64,000 nucleotides of DNA, taken from Micromonospora sp. CCTCC AA 2012012. Its GTDB lineage: Bacteria; Actinomycetota; Actinomycetes; Mycobacteriales; Micromonosporaceae. This document shows positions 15,130-28,081 of this stretch, in pieces. Location of the stretch: assembly GCF_040499845.1 (NCBI RefSeq), contig NZ_CP159342.1, positions 5,456,001 to 5,520,000 of the forward strand, written 5' to 3'. Numbering within the stretch: the stretch's first letter is position 1; every line of letters starts with the position of its first letter. Made by a program: the position numbers and the translations under genes. The notes beneath the pieces were generated by a model. That model was not told the DNA's origin, ran no database searches, and was given only the letters and a program-made list of their open reading frames with translations.

Positions 15130-15616
15130 GGTCCTGGTCCTTCCGGGTTCTCGTTCGTGGGCGGTCGGGGATCAGCTGCGGGTCCGCCAGGTGTTGGCGC
15201 CGGGGCTGCCGTGCCAGGGCGAGTACCCCGTTCGGCGCCGCTCCATCGGTGTCCCCGGCGAGTTCGAACCTCGGCAGGGCGCCGGTGACCGCGAGGATGT
15301 GGGTGACCCACGGCGACGGGTGACGCAGGAAGAGCGCCACTCCGGCCCGGGCCGCGGCGTTCTGCGCCGCCAGCAGTGCCTGCACTCCGTGCGCGCTGAA
15401 GAACCGCACCGCGGAGAGGTCCACCGCGATCGCCGGCAACGGCGGACGGGAGGCGAACTCCACCAGCTCGGTCAGCAGGTGGGCGTTGCTCATGTCGATC
15501 TCGCCCGCGACGGTAACCAGCTTGGCCGAGCCGTCGCCGGTGAGGGCCAGCGACATGGTCGGCTCGGTGGGCCCGGCGTCGGGTCGACGGTTGACAGGTC
15601 TGGGCTCTGTCGACAT
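15002..15616 (-). CDS. STAS-domain protein (anti-sigma-factor antagonist type)
   Basis: The first ~125 residues form a STAS domain: VTVAGEIDMSNAHLLTELVE (about 34-53), IAVDLSAVRFFSAHGVQALL (with the Ser phosphorylation site) and PRFELAG. Such proteins bind and release anti-sigma or anti-anti-sigma kinases. The remaining ~75 residues in frame are Arg/Pro-rich and are simply the other frame of the following SDR gene, so the annotated C-terminus is suspicious. In a shifted frame, codons from about 15250 read GYSPWHGSPGANTWRTRS and then stop at 15171, which looks like a more natural end; a frameshift or a stop lost by mutation is possible. The ATG at 15616 was chosen over that at 15646. Confidence 0.7.
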   Translation of the reverse strand: MSTEPRPVNRRPDAGPTEPTMSLALTGDGSAKLVTVAGEIDMSNAHLLTELVEFASRPPLPAIAVDLSAVRFFSAHGVQALLAAQNAAARAGVALFLRHPSPWVTHILAVTGALPRFELAGDTDGAAPNGVLALARQPRRQHLADPQLIPDRPRTRTRKDQDLERQPVPAAGPPGAVPRAGGADRRPAVRPGHHPGDARQAGPR

Positions 15617-15794
15617 GACGCCTCCGCTCTCCGCTGGACGCCCCACCTGTCTGTCGACAGGGAGAGCCCTGGAGGGCGCATGTCTTGACCCGTGACCGCA
15701 GCACTACCCCCATGGGATCGGCTCACACCCGCGGATTCGGAAACGGCGAACCGGCCGGCCCGCGGGTGCGGGCCGGCCGGTGACGGTCCAGGGT

Positions 15795-16232
15795 TCAGCC
15801 GGCGGTGGTGGCGGTGAGGTCGTTGGTGATCTGCACGGTGGTGTCGATCACCTGCCACAGCACGGCCGGGGCGTCGGCCCCGTCCATGGTGGTCACCGTC
15901 TTGGTCGCACCATTCGTGTACGACACGGTCACCGTGTAGACGTACCGGTCGGCACCATTCGAGCTGGGCAGGTACGACGGCGCGAGACTGCGGAATTCGC
16001 GCCCGTTCACCGTATACATCAGATCCGGGGTGGACGTGTGAACGGTGCTGGAAAGAACGGTGAAATCCTGCGTCAGCCCGGCGAATCCGCCGGTGCGGAC
16101 GACGGTCACCGCGGAGGCCGTACGGTAGGCGGCTTGCGCCGGTCCGGCGACCGCCAGCGTTCCGGCTCCAACGCCGATGAGCAGTGCAAACGCCGTCATG
16201 GCCCGACCGATGACGCGCAGCATGGCAGACAT
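15795..16232 (-). CDS. Small secreted protein, emfourin (protealysin-inhibitor)-like
   Basis: 145 residues with a clear Sec signal: MLRVIGRAMTAFALLIGVG...ALAGPAQA-like, cleaved around residue 34. The mature ~110 residues contain TVVRTGGFAGL, TPDLMYTVNG, YTVTVSYTNGATKTVTTMDG and a C-terminal VIDTTVQ. The GGFAGL start and PD-x-x-Y core resemble emfourin, an inhibitor of M4 metallopeptidases, but I judge this from a few motifs only. It is divergent from the M1 lipoprotein peptidase at 16521. The 288 bases between (16233-16520) are unusually AT-rich for this genome, contain no gene that I can find, and must hold both promoters. Confidence 0.55.
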   Translation of the reverse strand: MSAMLRVIGRAMTAFALLIGVGAGTLAVAGPAQAAYRTASAVTVVRTGGFAGLTQDFTVLSSTVHTSTPDLMYTVNGREFRSLAPSYLPSSNGADRYVYTVTVSYTNGATKTVTTMDGADAPAVLWQVIDTTVQITNDLTATTAG

Positions 16233-16520
16233 GACTGAACCCCTTTCCTTGTGGGAACGGCGGAACGCGCAGGCGGTGCGTGACGGCGGTCACCGTTTCT
16301 GCGATAGCCCTGTGATTTGTGTCTCGGGCCTGCCTCGCGTTCCTCTGTCGCCTCTTTTCTAGCATCCGTGAAAACCGGCTTCCATGGGCCGTAAGTCCCT
16401 TCAGGACAGTATTAACGGTACAGTTTGTTTCGATTGTTTCCTTCGTTTCTCGAATAGCGACGCCGGTGGCCGGGAACGTCGTGCCCCCACGGGGCCCGCC
16501 GGCTCCCGTACGGTGCGCTG

Positions 16521-17990
16521 ATGCGCCACCCCGTACTCCTGACCCTGCTCCTGCCGCCGCTGCTGGTGGCCGGCTGCACCTCGGCCCCGAAGACCCCGGC
16601 GACCGGCGACTCCGCCGCGTCGACCAGCCCCAGCCCCTCCGCGCCGGCGATCGACTACACGGCCTGGCAGGCCGGGAAGTCGACCCCGGTGGCCGACCCG
16701 GTCTATCCCGATCGCGGCACGGCCGCGCTGGACGTGCTGCACTACGGCCTGACCCTCGACTGGGCGCCGCCGACGAAGACCCTCACCGGCACCGCCACGC
16801 TCCAGATCCGGCCGACGAAGGACGCGCCGAACCTGGTCCTCGACTTCATGCCCTACCAGGTGGACGCGGTCATGCTCGACGGCACGACGGTCACCGGCGC
16901 GGTGGCGAAGGAGAAGCTGACCGTCGCCGCCCCGGTCACCGCCGACAAGCCGGTCACCCTGGTGGTGAAGTACCACGGCAGCCCGAAGACCACCCCGATG
17001 CCGTCGCACCGCAGCGACGTGGAACCGCTCGGGCTCACGGTCACCAGGGAGGGCGGCCTCTGGACGATGCAGGAGCCGTTCGGGGCGTTCACCTGGTACC
17101 CGGCGAACGACATGCCCTCCGACGAGGCGCTCTACGACATCGAGGTCACCGTCCCGGCGGGCTGGTCCGCGATCGCCGGCGGCACCCCCGGCCCGCAGTC
17201 CGGCAGCACCTTCACCTACCGCAGCACCGACCCGGTGGCGACGTACCTGACCACCCTCGCGGTCGGTAAGTACCAGAAGCTGACCGCGACCGGCCCGCAC
17301 GGCATCCCGCTCACCTACTGGTACCGCAAGGGCACCGACGACAAGCTGCTGCCGTACCTGAAGAAGTCGCCGCAGTACCTCGCGTGGCTGGAGAAGCGGT
17401 TCGGGCCGTACCCGTTCCCGTCCGGCGGGATCGTGCTGGTGGACTCCGAGTCGGGCATGGAGACCCAGCAGATGATCACCATGGGTCGCAAGATCGAGAA
17501 CAGCGCGGCCCGGCGCGAGCGCTGGGGCACCGACCTGCTGCACGAGTACGCCCACCAGTGGTTCGGGAACTCGGTCACGCCGACCACCTGGAACGACCTC
17601 TGGCTCAACGAGGGCTTCGCCACCTACGCCCAGGACCTCTGGACCCAGGAGACCCTGAAGCTCAGCGACGCCGGCCTGGACCGCTACCTGCGCCAGGCCG
17701 ACGCCAAGCTGCGGGCGAAGCTCGGCCCGCCCGGTAAGCCCAACCCGAAGAACTTCGCCGAGGGGAACGTCTATCTCTGCCCCGAGGCGATGCTGCGGGA
17801 GATCCACAACCTGATCGGCGACAAGGCGTTCTTCGCCCTCGCCACCGCCTGGGTGCAGGAGCGCAGGAACACCCAGCAGGACCGGGCCGCGTTCATCGCC
17901 TTCGTCAACAAGCAGACCGGCCGCGACCTCACCAAGCTGATCAACACCGGGCTGGACTCGAAGACCACCCCGAAGTCCATCGCCGCCTGA
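16521..17990 (+). CDS. M1-family zinc metallopeptidase, lipoprotein
   Basis: 489 residues. The lipoprotein signal ends LLVAGC with Cys19 as the lipidation site, followed by a Ser/Pro/Thr linker. Residues ~60-270 form the M1 N-terminal beta domain. The catalytic motif HEYAHQ (341-346) with E364 18 residues later (LWLNEGFATY) is complete. The exopeptidase GAMEN motif is not canonical: the equivalent stretch reads SGMETQQM. It is shorter than full aminopeptidase N because the C-terminal ARM domain is absent. It is expected to trim peptides at the outer face of the membrane. A strong hairpin follows at 18008. Confidence 0.9.
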   Translation: MRHPVLLTLLLPPLLVAGCTSAPKTPATGDSAASTSPSPSAPAIDYTAWQAGKSTPVADPVYPDRGTAALDVLHYGLTLDWAPPTKTLTGTATLQIRPTKDAPNLVLDFMPYQVDAVMLDGTTVTGAVAKEKLTVAAPVTADKPVTLVVKYHGSPKTTPMPSHRSDVEPLGLTVTREGGLWTMQEPFGAFTWYPANDMPSDEALYDIEVTVPAGWSAIAGGTPGPQSGSTFTYRSTDPVATYLTTLAVGKYQKLTATGPHGIPLTYWYRKGTDDKLLPYLKKSPQYLAWLEKRFGPYPFPSGGIVLVDSESGMETQQMITMGRKIENSAARRERWGTDLLHEYAHQWFGNSVTPTTWNDLWLNEGFATYAQDLWTQETLKLSDAGLDRYLRQADAKLRAKLGPPGKPNPKNFAEGNVYLCPEAMLREIHNLIGDKAFFALATAWVQERRNTQQDRAAFIAFVNKQTGRDLTKLINTGLDSKTTPKSIAA

Positions 17991-18007
17991 CGCCGGACCG
18001 ACCGCGC

Positions 18008-18045
18008 GAGGCCCGGACCGCCGTACCCACGACGGTCCGGGCCTC
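18008..18045 (+). terminator. Hairpin after the M1 peptidase gene
   Basis: A 13-bp stem (GAGGCCCGGACCG / CGGTCCGGGCCTC) with a 12-base loop lies 18 bases after the stop. There is no T-tract. Confidence 0.65.
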
Positions 18046-18113
18046 TGTCGTACGTCCGCGCGGCCGAACCGGCACGGGCCGCGCGGGGACGCCGGCGCCG
18101 CTAGGGTCACGGC

Positions 18114-18476
18114 ATGGCGCTGCACGCGCGCGTGGTGGCCGACGACTTCCCGGCGACCCTGCGCTTCTACACCGACCTGCTGGGCACCCCCGAGCGGCTC
18201 GTTCCCGAGTTCGAGTACGCGAGCTTCGACCAGGGCGGCGAGACCGTCCTGGCGATCCTCGGCCGGGCCGCGGCCGACGCCGTGCTGCCGGCCGGGCGGG
18301 GCGGCGGCGTGCTGCTGGTCCTGCCGGTGCCCGACGTGGACGCCACCGTCGCCGGGCTGCCGGCCGGGTCGGCGGTGCTGCCGCCCGCCGACCGGCCCGG
18401 CTGGGGTGTCCGCTCGGCCTACCTGCGCGACCCCGAGGGGAACCTCGTCGAGGTGCAGACCTGGGCGGCCCGCTGA
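18114..18476 (+). CDS. VOC-family (glyoxalase/bleomycin-resistance fold) protein
   Basis: 120 residues, a normal length for a single VOC domain. Two beta-alpha-beta-beta-beta modules are seen: ARVVADDFPATLRFYTDLLG (about 4-23) and the second half ending GWGVRSAYLRDPEGNLVEVQTW. The last segment, with DPEGNLVE, is the typical metal-binding end. The metal ligand set is not complete enough to name a reaction. No signal peptide is present. It converges with argS (7 bases between stops). Confidence 0.82.
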   Translation: MALHARVVADDFPATLRFYTDLLGTPERLVPEFEYASFDQGGETVLAILGRAAADAVLPAGRGGGVLLVLPVPDVDATVAGLPAGSAVLPPADRPGWGVRSAYLRDPEGNLVEVQTWAAR

Positions 18477-18483
18477 CCCCGGC

Positions 18484-20202
18484 TCACAGCCGCTCCGGCG
18501 TCCGGATGCCCAGCAGGTGCAGGCCCTGCCGCAGCACCCGGGCGGTCAGGTCGGCCAGCACCAACCGGCTGTCCCGCACCGCCTCGTCGGCCCGCAGCAC
18601 CGGGCACCGCTCATAGAAGGCGCTGAACGCGGTGGCCAGCCGGTGCAGGTAGCCGGCCAGGTGGTGGAACTCCAGGCTCCGCTCCACCTCGGTCACCACC
18701 GCCCCGAAGCCGACCAGCTCGAACGCGAGGGCCCGCTCCGCCGGCTCCGCCAGACTGACCGCCGCCTCCGGCGGGACCGCCAGGCCGGCCCGCCGGAAGA
18801 TCGACCGGATCCGGGAGTACGCGTACTGGAGGTAGGGCGCGGTGTTCCCGTCCAGCGACAGCATCCGCTCCCAGTCCAGCACGTAGTCGCGGTGCCGGTC
18901 GTTGGAGAGGTCGGCGTACTTGACCGCGCCGATGCCGACCGCCCGGCCCACCTCGGCGGCTTCCGCCTCGGTCAGCTCCGGGTTCCGCTCCCGGGTCAGC
19001 GCGGTCGCCCGGGCCACCGCCTCCTCCAGCAGCCGGACGAGTTTCACCGACTCGCCGGTCCGGCTGCGCAGCATCCGCCCGTCGGGCCCGAGGATCGAGC
19101 CGAACGCCACGTGCTCGGCGCGGGCCGGCGGGACCAGCCAACCGGCCTGCGCGGCGGCGGCGTACACCATCTCGAAGTGCCGCCGCTGGGGCAGGCCGAC
19201 CACATAGAGCAGCCGGGTCGCGCCCAGCTCACCGGTACGGTGCCGGACGGCGGCCAGGTCGGTGGCCGGATAGCCGTACCCACCGTCGGACTTGCGGACG
19301 ATCAGCGGCAGCGGCTCGCCGTCCCGACCGACCGAGCCCTGCGGGAAGACACAGGCCGCGCCCTCGCTCTCCCGGAGCAGCCCGAGCCGGTCGAGGTCCG
19401 CCACGACCGGGCCGAGCAGGTCGTTGTAGCTGCTCTCGCCGCGGAAGTCCCGGTCGGTCAGCGTCACGTCCAGCAGGTCGTACACGGTGAGGAAGTAGCG
19501 TTCCGACTGCTCCACCAGCAGCCGCCACAGCCGCAGGGTCCGCTCGTCGCCGCCCTGCAACGCCACCACCCGCCGCCGGGACCGTTCCCGGAACGCCTCG
19601 TCGGCGTCGAACTTCGCCCGGGCCGCCTTGTAGAACGAGTCCAGGTCGCCCATCGAGAGTTCCTGCGTCGCCTCGGCCTCACCCAGGTCGACCAGGTGCT
19701 CGATGAGCATCCCGAACGGCGTCCCCCAGTCGCCCAGGTGGTTGGCCCGGACCACCCGGTGCCCCCGCCACTCCAGCAGCCGGGCCGCCGCGTCACCGAT
19801 CACCGTCGACCGCAGGTGCCCGACGTGCATCTCCTTCGCCACGTTCGGCGCCGAGTAGTCCACCACGACGGTCTCCGGCTCGGCGGTGACCGGCACGCCG
19901 AGCCGTGGGTCGACGGCCAGCGCCGACACCAGCCCGGCGAGGGTCCCGTCGGCGACGGTCAGGTTGATGAACCCCGGCCCGGAGACCTCCGCCGCGGCGC
20001 ACAGGTCGTCCAGCTCCGCGCGGGCCAGCACCTCCTCGGCGATCGCGCGCGGCGGCCGGCCCAGCCGCCGGGCCAGCGCCAGCGCCGCGTCCGACTGGAA
20101 GTCCGCGCGCTGCGAACGCCGGACGACCGGGTCGACCGGGCCGCCGGCCACCGCCGAGAACGCCGGCGCCAGCCGGTCGGTCAACAACTTCTCCAGATCC
20201 AT
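18484..20202 (-). CDS. argS: Arginyl-tRNA synthetase
   Basis: 572 residues, normal for class I ArgRS. The N-terminal Add-1 domain (1-100) ends GPGFINLTV. The HIGH signature reads HVGH (126-129) within APNVAKEMHVGHLRST. The DALR anticodon-binding domain covers the last ~130 residues and ends LGIRTPERL. As in most ArgRS, no canonical KMSKS Lys is seen. The ATG at 20202 has only a weak ribosome-binding site (GGGCG). Upstream lies a 280-base leader with an arginine-rich peptide and stacked hairpins (20222-20406), which suggests control by charged tRNA-Arg. trpS lies upstream in the same direction. Confidence 0.96.
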   Translation of the reverse strand: MDLEKLLTDRLAPAFSAVAGGPVDPVVRRSQRADFQSDAALALARRLGRPPRAIAEEVLARAELDDLCAAAEVSGPGFINLTVADGTLAGLVSALAVDPRLGVPVTAEPETVVVDYSAPNVAKEMHVGHLRSTVIGDAAARLLEWRGHRVVRANHLGDWGTPFGMLIEHLVDLGEAEATQELSMGDLDSFYKAARAKFDADEAFRERSRRRVVALQGGDERTLRLWRLLVEQSERYFLTVYDLLDVTLTDRDFRGESSYNDLLGPVVADLDRLGLLRESEGAACVFPQGSVGRDGEPLPLIVRKSDGGYGYPATDLAAVRHRTGELGATRLLYVVGLPQRRHFEMVYAAAAQAGWLVPPARAEHVAFGSILGPDGRMLRSRTGESVKLVRLLEEAVARATALTRERNPELTEAEAAEVGRAVGIGAVKYADLSNDRHRDYVLDWERMLSLDGNTAPYLQYAYSRIRSIFRRAGLAVPPEAAVSLAEPAERALAFELVGFGAVVTEVERSLEFHHLAGYLHRLATAFSAFYERCPVLRADEAVRDSRLVLADLTARVLRQGLHLLGIRTPERL

Positions 20203-20221
20203 GGGTACGCCCGTCTCGCTC

Positions 20222-20241
20222 GGATCCGCCGCTGGCGGATC
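20222..20241 (-). promoter_or_regulatory. Hairpin just before argS start
   Basis: The sequence GATCCGCC-AGC-GGCGGATC (minus strand) forms an 8-bp perfect stem ending about 20 bases before the argS ATG. It could act as terminator or mask the weak ribosome-binding site. It is the last of three hairpins in the leader. Confidence 0.55.
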
Positions 20242-20280
20242 TCCGGGAAGTGCGGGGCGGACCGAGGGACGGCCGAGGTC

Positions 20281-20304
20281 GACCGGCGGTTCGATCCGCC
20301 GGTC
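20281..20304 (-). promoter_or_regulatory. Second leader hairpin (possible attenuator)
   Basis: GACCGGCGG-ATCGAA-CCGCCGGTC forms a 9-bp perfect stem 15 bases after the leader peptide stop. Its arms share GACCG/CGGTC words with a third hairpin formed inside the Arg codons (GGCGGTC-CCGC-GACCGCC, about 20324-20345), so the two could compete, as in amino-acid attenuators. There is no T-tract. Confidence 0.55.
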
Positions 20305-20319
20305 GCAAGGAGGGTGAAC

Positions 20320-20406
20320 TCAGCGCAGGCGGTCGCGGGACCGCCGGCGTCGCGCACCGACCGACACGTCGCAGGACGTCGGCACGAGGGTGCGGAAGCT
20401 GGTCAC
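20320..20406 (-). CDS. Arginine-rich leader peptide upstream of argS
   Basis: A 28-codon frame starts at GTG 20406 and stops with TGA 20320-20322. It begins MTSFRTLVPT and ends ARRRRSRDRLR, so seven of the last ten codons encode Arg. A TACGCT hexamer (minus strand, 20418-20413) ends six bases before the GTG, the position expected for a leaderless transcript starting at or next to the first codon. Hairpins overlap and follow the Arg codons. The layout is that of a ribosome-mediated attenuator: stalling at Arg codons when charged tRNA-Arg is scarce would favour read-through into argS. Trp-codon leaders of this kind are known for a Streptomyces trpS; the argS version here is inferred. Confidence 0.62.
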   Translation of the reverse strand: MTSFRTLVPTSCDVSVGARRRRSRDRLR

Positions 20407-20482
20407 GTGGCCAGCGTAACCGGCCGGCCCGGGGGCGGCGCAAGGCCGTTCCCGAGCCGGCCCTTCCGGCGTACGCGAAAAC

Positions 20483-21541
20483 TCAGGCCGGCGTGCCGAC
20501 GGCCTTGCGGTAGCGCTCGGCCCTCCGCCGCACCTGGGTGTACGCGCTGGTCAGGCCCATCGCCCGACGCACCTCGACCAGGGTGCGGTGCACCTGCGCG
20601 CGGGTGCGTTCGGTGCCCGTCACGATCAGCTCGTCGACCAGCCCGCCGGCCGACGCGAACCGCTCCCGCCGCTCCCGGACCGGGTCGAGGAACCGGTTGA
20701 GCGCGCCCACCAACTCCTCCTTCACCTCCACGTCACCGACCCGCCCGGCCCGGTACCGCTGCTTGAGCTCCTCGACCTTCGCCCGGTCCGGGTTGAACAC
20801 GTCGTGGTACGCGAAGACCGGGTTGCCCTCGACGGTGCCGGGCACGTCGGCGCGGACCCGGTTCGGGTCGGTGTACATGCCCAGCACCTTGCGGCGGACC
20901 GTCGCCGGGTCGTCGGAGAGGGCGATGGCGTTCCCTCTGCTCTTGCTCATCTTCGCCGCCCCGTCGGTGCCGACCAGGGTGGGCGTCTCCGACATGATCA
21001 GCTCGGGGACCGGGAAGACCTCGCCGTAGAGGTGGTTGAAGCGCCGGGCGATCTCCCGGGTCACCTCGACGTGCGGCGCGTTGTCCTTCCCGACCGGCAC
21101 CACCTGCCCCTTCACGCAGAGGATGTCGGCGGCCTGGAGGACGGGATAGCCGAGCAGCCCGTACGGCATCTCCTCCTTGCCGGAGTCCCGGGCCATCTCC
21201 TTCAGCGACGGGACGCGCTCCAGCCGGGGCACGGTGACCAGGTTCTGCAGGAGGGTGTTCAGGTCGCCGACCTCGGGGATCGCCGACTGGAGATAGAAGG
21301 TCGCCCGGGCCGGGTCGACGCCGGCGGCGAGGATGTCGGTGACCATCTCGCGGGCGTTGGCGGAGACCTGCGCGATGTCCTCACGGGTGTTCTTCGTGGT
21401 GAGCATGTGCAGGTCGGCGATGATGAAGAAGCTCTCGTAGCGCTGGTGCAGCCGCACCCGGTTGGCGATGCTGCCGACGTAGTGCCCGAGGTGCAGCCGC
21501 CCGGTCGGGCGGTCGCCGGTGAGCATTCGTGCTGCGGACAT
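20483..21541 (-). CDS. trpS: Tryptophanyl-tRNA synthetase
   Basis: 352 residues, usual for bacterial TrpRS. It has the HIGH-type motif HLGH (17-20) in TGRLHLGHYVGS, and KMSKS (197-201) in DGAAKMSKSRGN. GKDNAPHVEVTREIARRFN (151-169) lines the Trp pocket. It charges tRNA-Trp in the cytoplasm. Actinomycetes often have two TrpRS enzymes, one of them induced; which type this is cannot be told without alignment. I found no Trp-codon run upstream, only a 55-codon frame with a single Trp. Same strand as argS, 280 bases before it. Confidence 0.95.
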   Translation of the reverse strand: MSAARMLTGDRPTGRLHLGHYVGSIANRVRLHQRYESFFIIADLHMLTTKNTREDIAQVSANAREMVTDILAAGVDPARATFYLQSAIPEVGDLNTLLQNLVTVPRLERVPSLKEMARDSGKEEMPYGLLGYPVLQAADILCVKGQVVPVGKDNAPHVEVTREIARRFNHLYGEVFPVPELIMSETPTLVGTDGAAKMSKSRGNAIALSDDPATVRRKVLGMYTDPNRVRADVPGTVEGNPVFAYHDVFNPDRAKVEELKQRYRAGRVGDVEVKEELVGALNRFLDPVRERRERFASAGGLVDELIVTGTERTRAQVHRTLVEVRRAMGLTSAYTQVRRRAERYRKAVGTPA

Positions 21542-21630
21542 GGTGGTACGCCTTTCGTGCCGAGGAAACGGTGGAGGGCGCGCGGGCGCGCGGAACGATC
21601 CGGGTGTGCCGGATCAGCGGGGTCGGCTCG

Positions 21631-21798
21631 TCAGAGCGCGAACCGCCATCGCCCGCCGGCGCGGAACCGCAGCCCACCGGCACGGAGCACGTCGAGGATC
21701 TGCTCCCGACCGTCGTCGACGCGGAGCGGGAGAACCGGCGCGGCAGCCACCGGGAGACCGTCGAGGGTCTCCGACGCGAGGCTGACCGGCCGGACCAT
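21631..21798 (-). CDS. Small protein (55 aa) upstream of trpS, unknown function
   Basis: The frame runs from ATG 21798 to TGA 21631. The protein begins MVRPVSLASETLDG and ends GGLRFRAGGRWRFAL. It has one Trp and several Arg codons near the end. A TACCGT hexamer (minus strand, 21812-21807) ends eight bases before the ATG, fitting a near-leaderless start. The stop lies 89 bases before trpS, with a 7-bp hairpin (GATCCGG-CACAC-CCGGATC) between them. It may be a small gene co-transcribed with trpS or a regulatory leader frame. I recognise no family. Confidence 0.4.
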   Translation of the reverse strand: MVRPVSLASETLDGLPVAAAPVLPLRVDDGREQILDVLRAGGLRFRAGGRWRFAL

Positions 21799-21894
21799 GT
21801 CTGACACGGTAGTCGCTGATCGGCCTCCCGGCTGGCCCCTCGCCGACCGGTGGAGGCCCGGCCCGGCACCGGCACGCTGGCATACTGGTCACCC

Positions 21895-22179
21895 ATGGTG
21901 CTGTCGCGTGGCTGGTCGCTGTTCCTGGTCGGGGTCGGGGTCTGGACCTGGGTGATCTGGCCGAGGTTCGCGCTGGCCATCTGGGACGACCCGCGCGCCT
22001 GGTCGACCGGCACGATCGGCGTGGGCAGCCCGACCGCCTTCCTCTGGGTGCACGCGTTGCTGATCGCGGCCTCACTGGCCATCGGCACCACGGTCGGCGT
22101 CCTGGGGATCCGGGGCAGCCTGGCCGCCCGTCGTCGGCGCCGCCGTCCTGCGGAAGATGCCCCCCGCGTACCGCGCTGA
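21895..22179 (+). CDS. SCO4848-family small membrane protein
   Basis: 94 residues starting MVLSRGWSLFLVGVGVWTWV, with a first membrane helix at 6-28, a short loop (WDDPRAWSTGT) and a second helix at 48-72, followed by a basic tail (ARRRRRRPAED). This matches the conserved actinobacterial SCO4848 family of two-helix membrane proteins, function unknown. The ATG at 21895 follows a CATACT hexamer (21881-21886) by eight bases, which implies a leaderless or nearly leaderless mRNA. It precedes the rrn operon on the same strand. Confidence 0.85.
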   Translation: MVLSRGWSLFLVGVGVWTWVIWPRFALAIWDDPRAWSTGTIGVGSPTAFLWVHALLIAASLAIGTTVGVLGIRGSLAARRRRRRPAEDAPRVPR

Positions 22180-22575
22180 CCAGCGAAGATAGCTCTGCGG
22201 AAATGATGTGACCGGGGACGCTACCCCCGGATTTGACGATCAAACCCGCAGACGCGTAACTTTCTCTCTGCCAGCGCGGAACGGGGCAAACGGGATGAAA
22301 GTCCTGGGGCACCGCACCGGACTGGCACCGGGTCAGCCAGGGGTTCGCTCCTGACCGACACGGTCCGGGCGGGGCTCGGCGGATCTGCCGCGAGGCGGAT
22401 TTGGCGGAGCGGAAGCGACCGGGTAAGGTTCTCGACCGGCAGGGAAACGGACGAGCTCGCGAGAGATCGCAGAGCGGCCGTCCTGCCCAATCCGATGACC
22501 ATCCGCAGGGGTTAGCCGCTGCGTGTGTTCAGCGGGCCGAACCGGCACGAAGCGTGACACACCGGGACAGACCGG

Positions 22576-22604
22576 TTGACACGGGGAGAGCGGTGAGGTA
22601 ACGT
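22576..22604 (+). promoter_or_regulatory. Main rrn promoter
   Basis: A consensus -35 TTGACA (22576-22581), a 17-base spacer and -10 TAACGT (22599-22604) lie about 240 bases before the 16S gene. The stretch 22180-22575 contains no gene that I can support; it is probably upstream promoter/regulatory sequence. Confidence 0.82.
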
Positions 22605-22696
22605 AGTAAAAGTGCCCGGCGCGAGAGCGGCGGGCGCGAGACGAACGAAATGCCCCGGACGGGGTTCCACAAATGTGGAGCTTCCGGCGGTGTGTG

Positions 22697-22717
22697 GTTG
22701 TTCTTTGAGAACTCAAC
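22697..22717 (+). promoter_or_regulatory. rrn leader antitermination box (boxA-like)
   Basis: TGTTCTTTGAGAACTCAACAG matches the boxA-type element found in actinobacterial rrn leaders, where Nus factors assemble. A related TTGAGAATTGCACAGTGGACGC element recurs in the 16S-23S spacer at about 24699. Confidence 0.7.
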
Positions 22718-22841
22718 AGGGTGCTTGATAAGCCAGTGCCAATTGTTTTATACCCCGCACTGGTCGGTCTCTTCGGAGGTCTGGCTGGTGGGGATTCCTT
22801 TGGCAACATTTTGTTGCCGGGATGACTGTTTCAACAAGTTT

Positions 22842-27845
<5,004 letters not shown>

Positions 27846-27924
27846 ACGAAGCTGCTACGCGTCCACTGTGCAACTCTGAACAATACGAACACCCCCATGT
27901 GAGTGTGTTTGACATGTTCATAGA

Positions 27925-28041
27925 GTTACGGCGGTCATGGCGGAGGGGAAACGCCCGGTAACATTCCGAACCCGGAAGCTAAGCCCTCCAGCGCCGATGG
28001 TACTGCACTCGGGAGGGTGTGGGAGAGTAGGACACCGCCGG
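27925..28041 (+). rRNA. rrf: 5S ribosomal RNA
   Basis: About 117 bases from GTTACGGCGGTCATGGCGG to CACCGCCGGAC. The terminal arms and the CCGAACCCGGAAGCTAAG core are typical. Confidence 0.95.
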
Positions 28042-28054
28042 ACAATCTTCCAGT

Positions 28055-28081
28055 CGAGGCCACCCTTCGGGGTGGCCTCAG
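28055..28081 (+). terminator. rrn operon terminator hairpin
   Basis: GAGGCCACC-CTTCGG-GGTGGCCTC, a 9-bp stem with a stable UUCG-type loop, lies 14 bases after 5S. The region 28082-28310 has no gene I can support. Confidence 0.75.

Noticed and set aside
21542-21894. Trp-codon leader peptide attenuator for trpS
   Set aside because: I looked for a frame with several Trp codons as known for a Streptomyces trpS; only one Trp codon occurs in the small frame.
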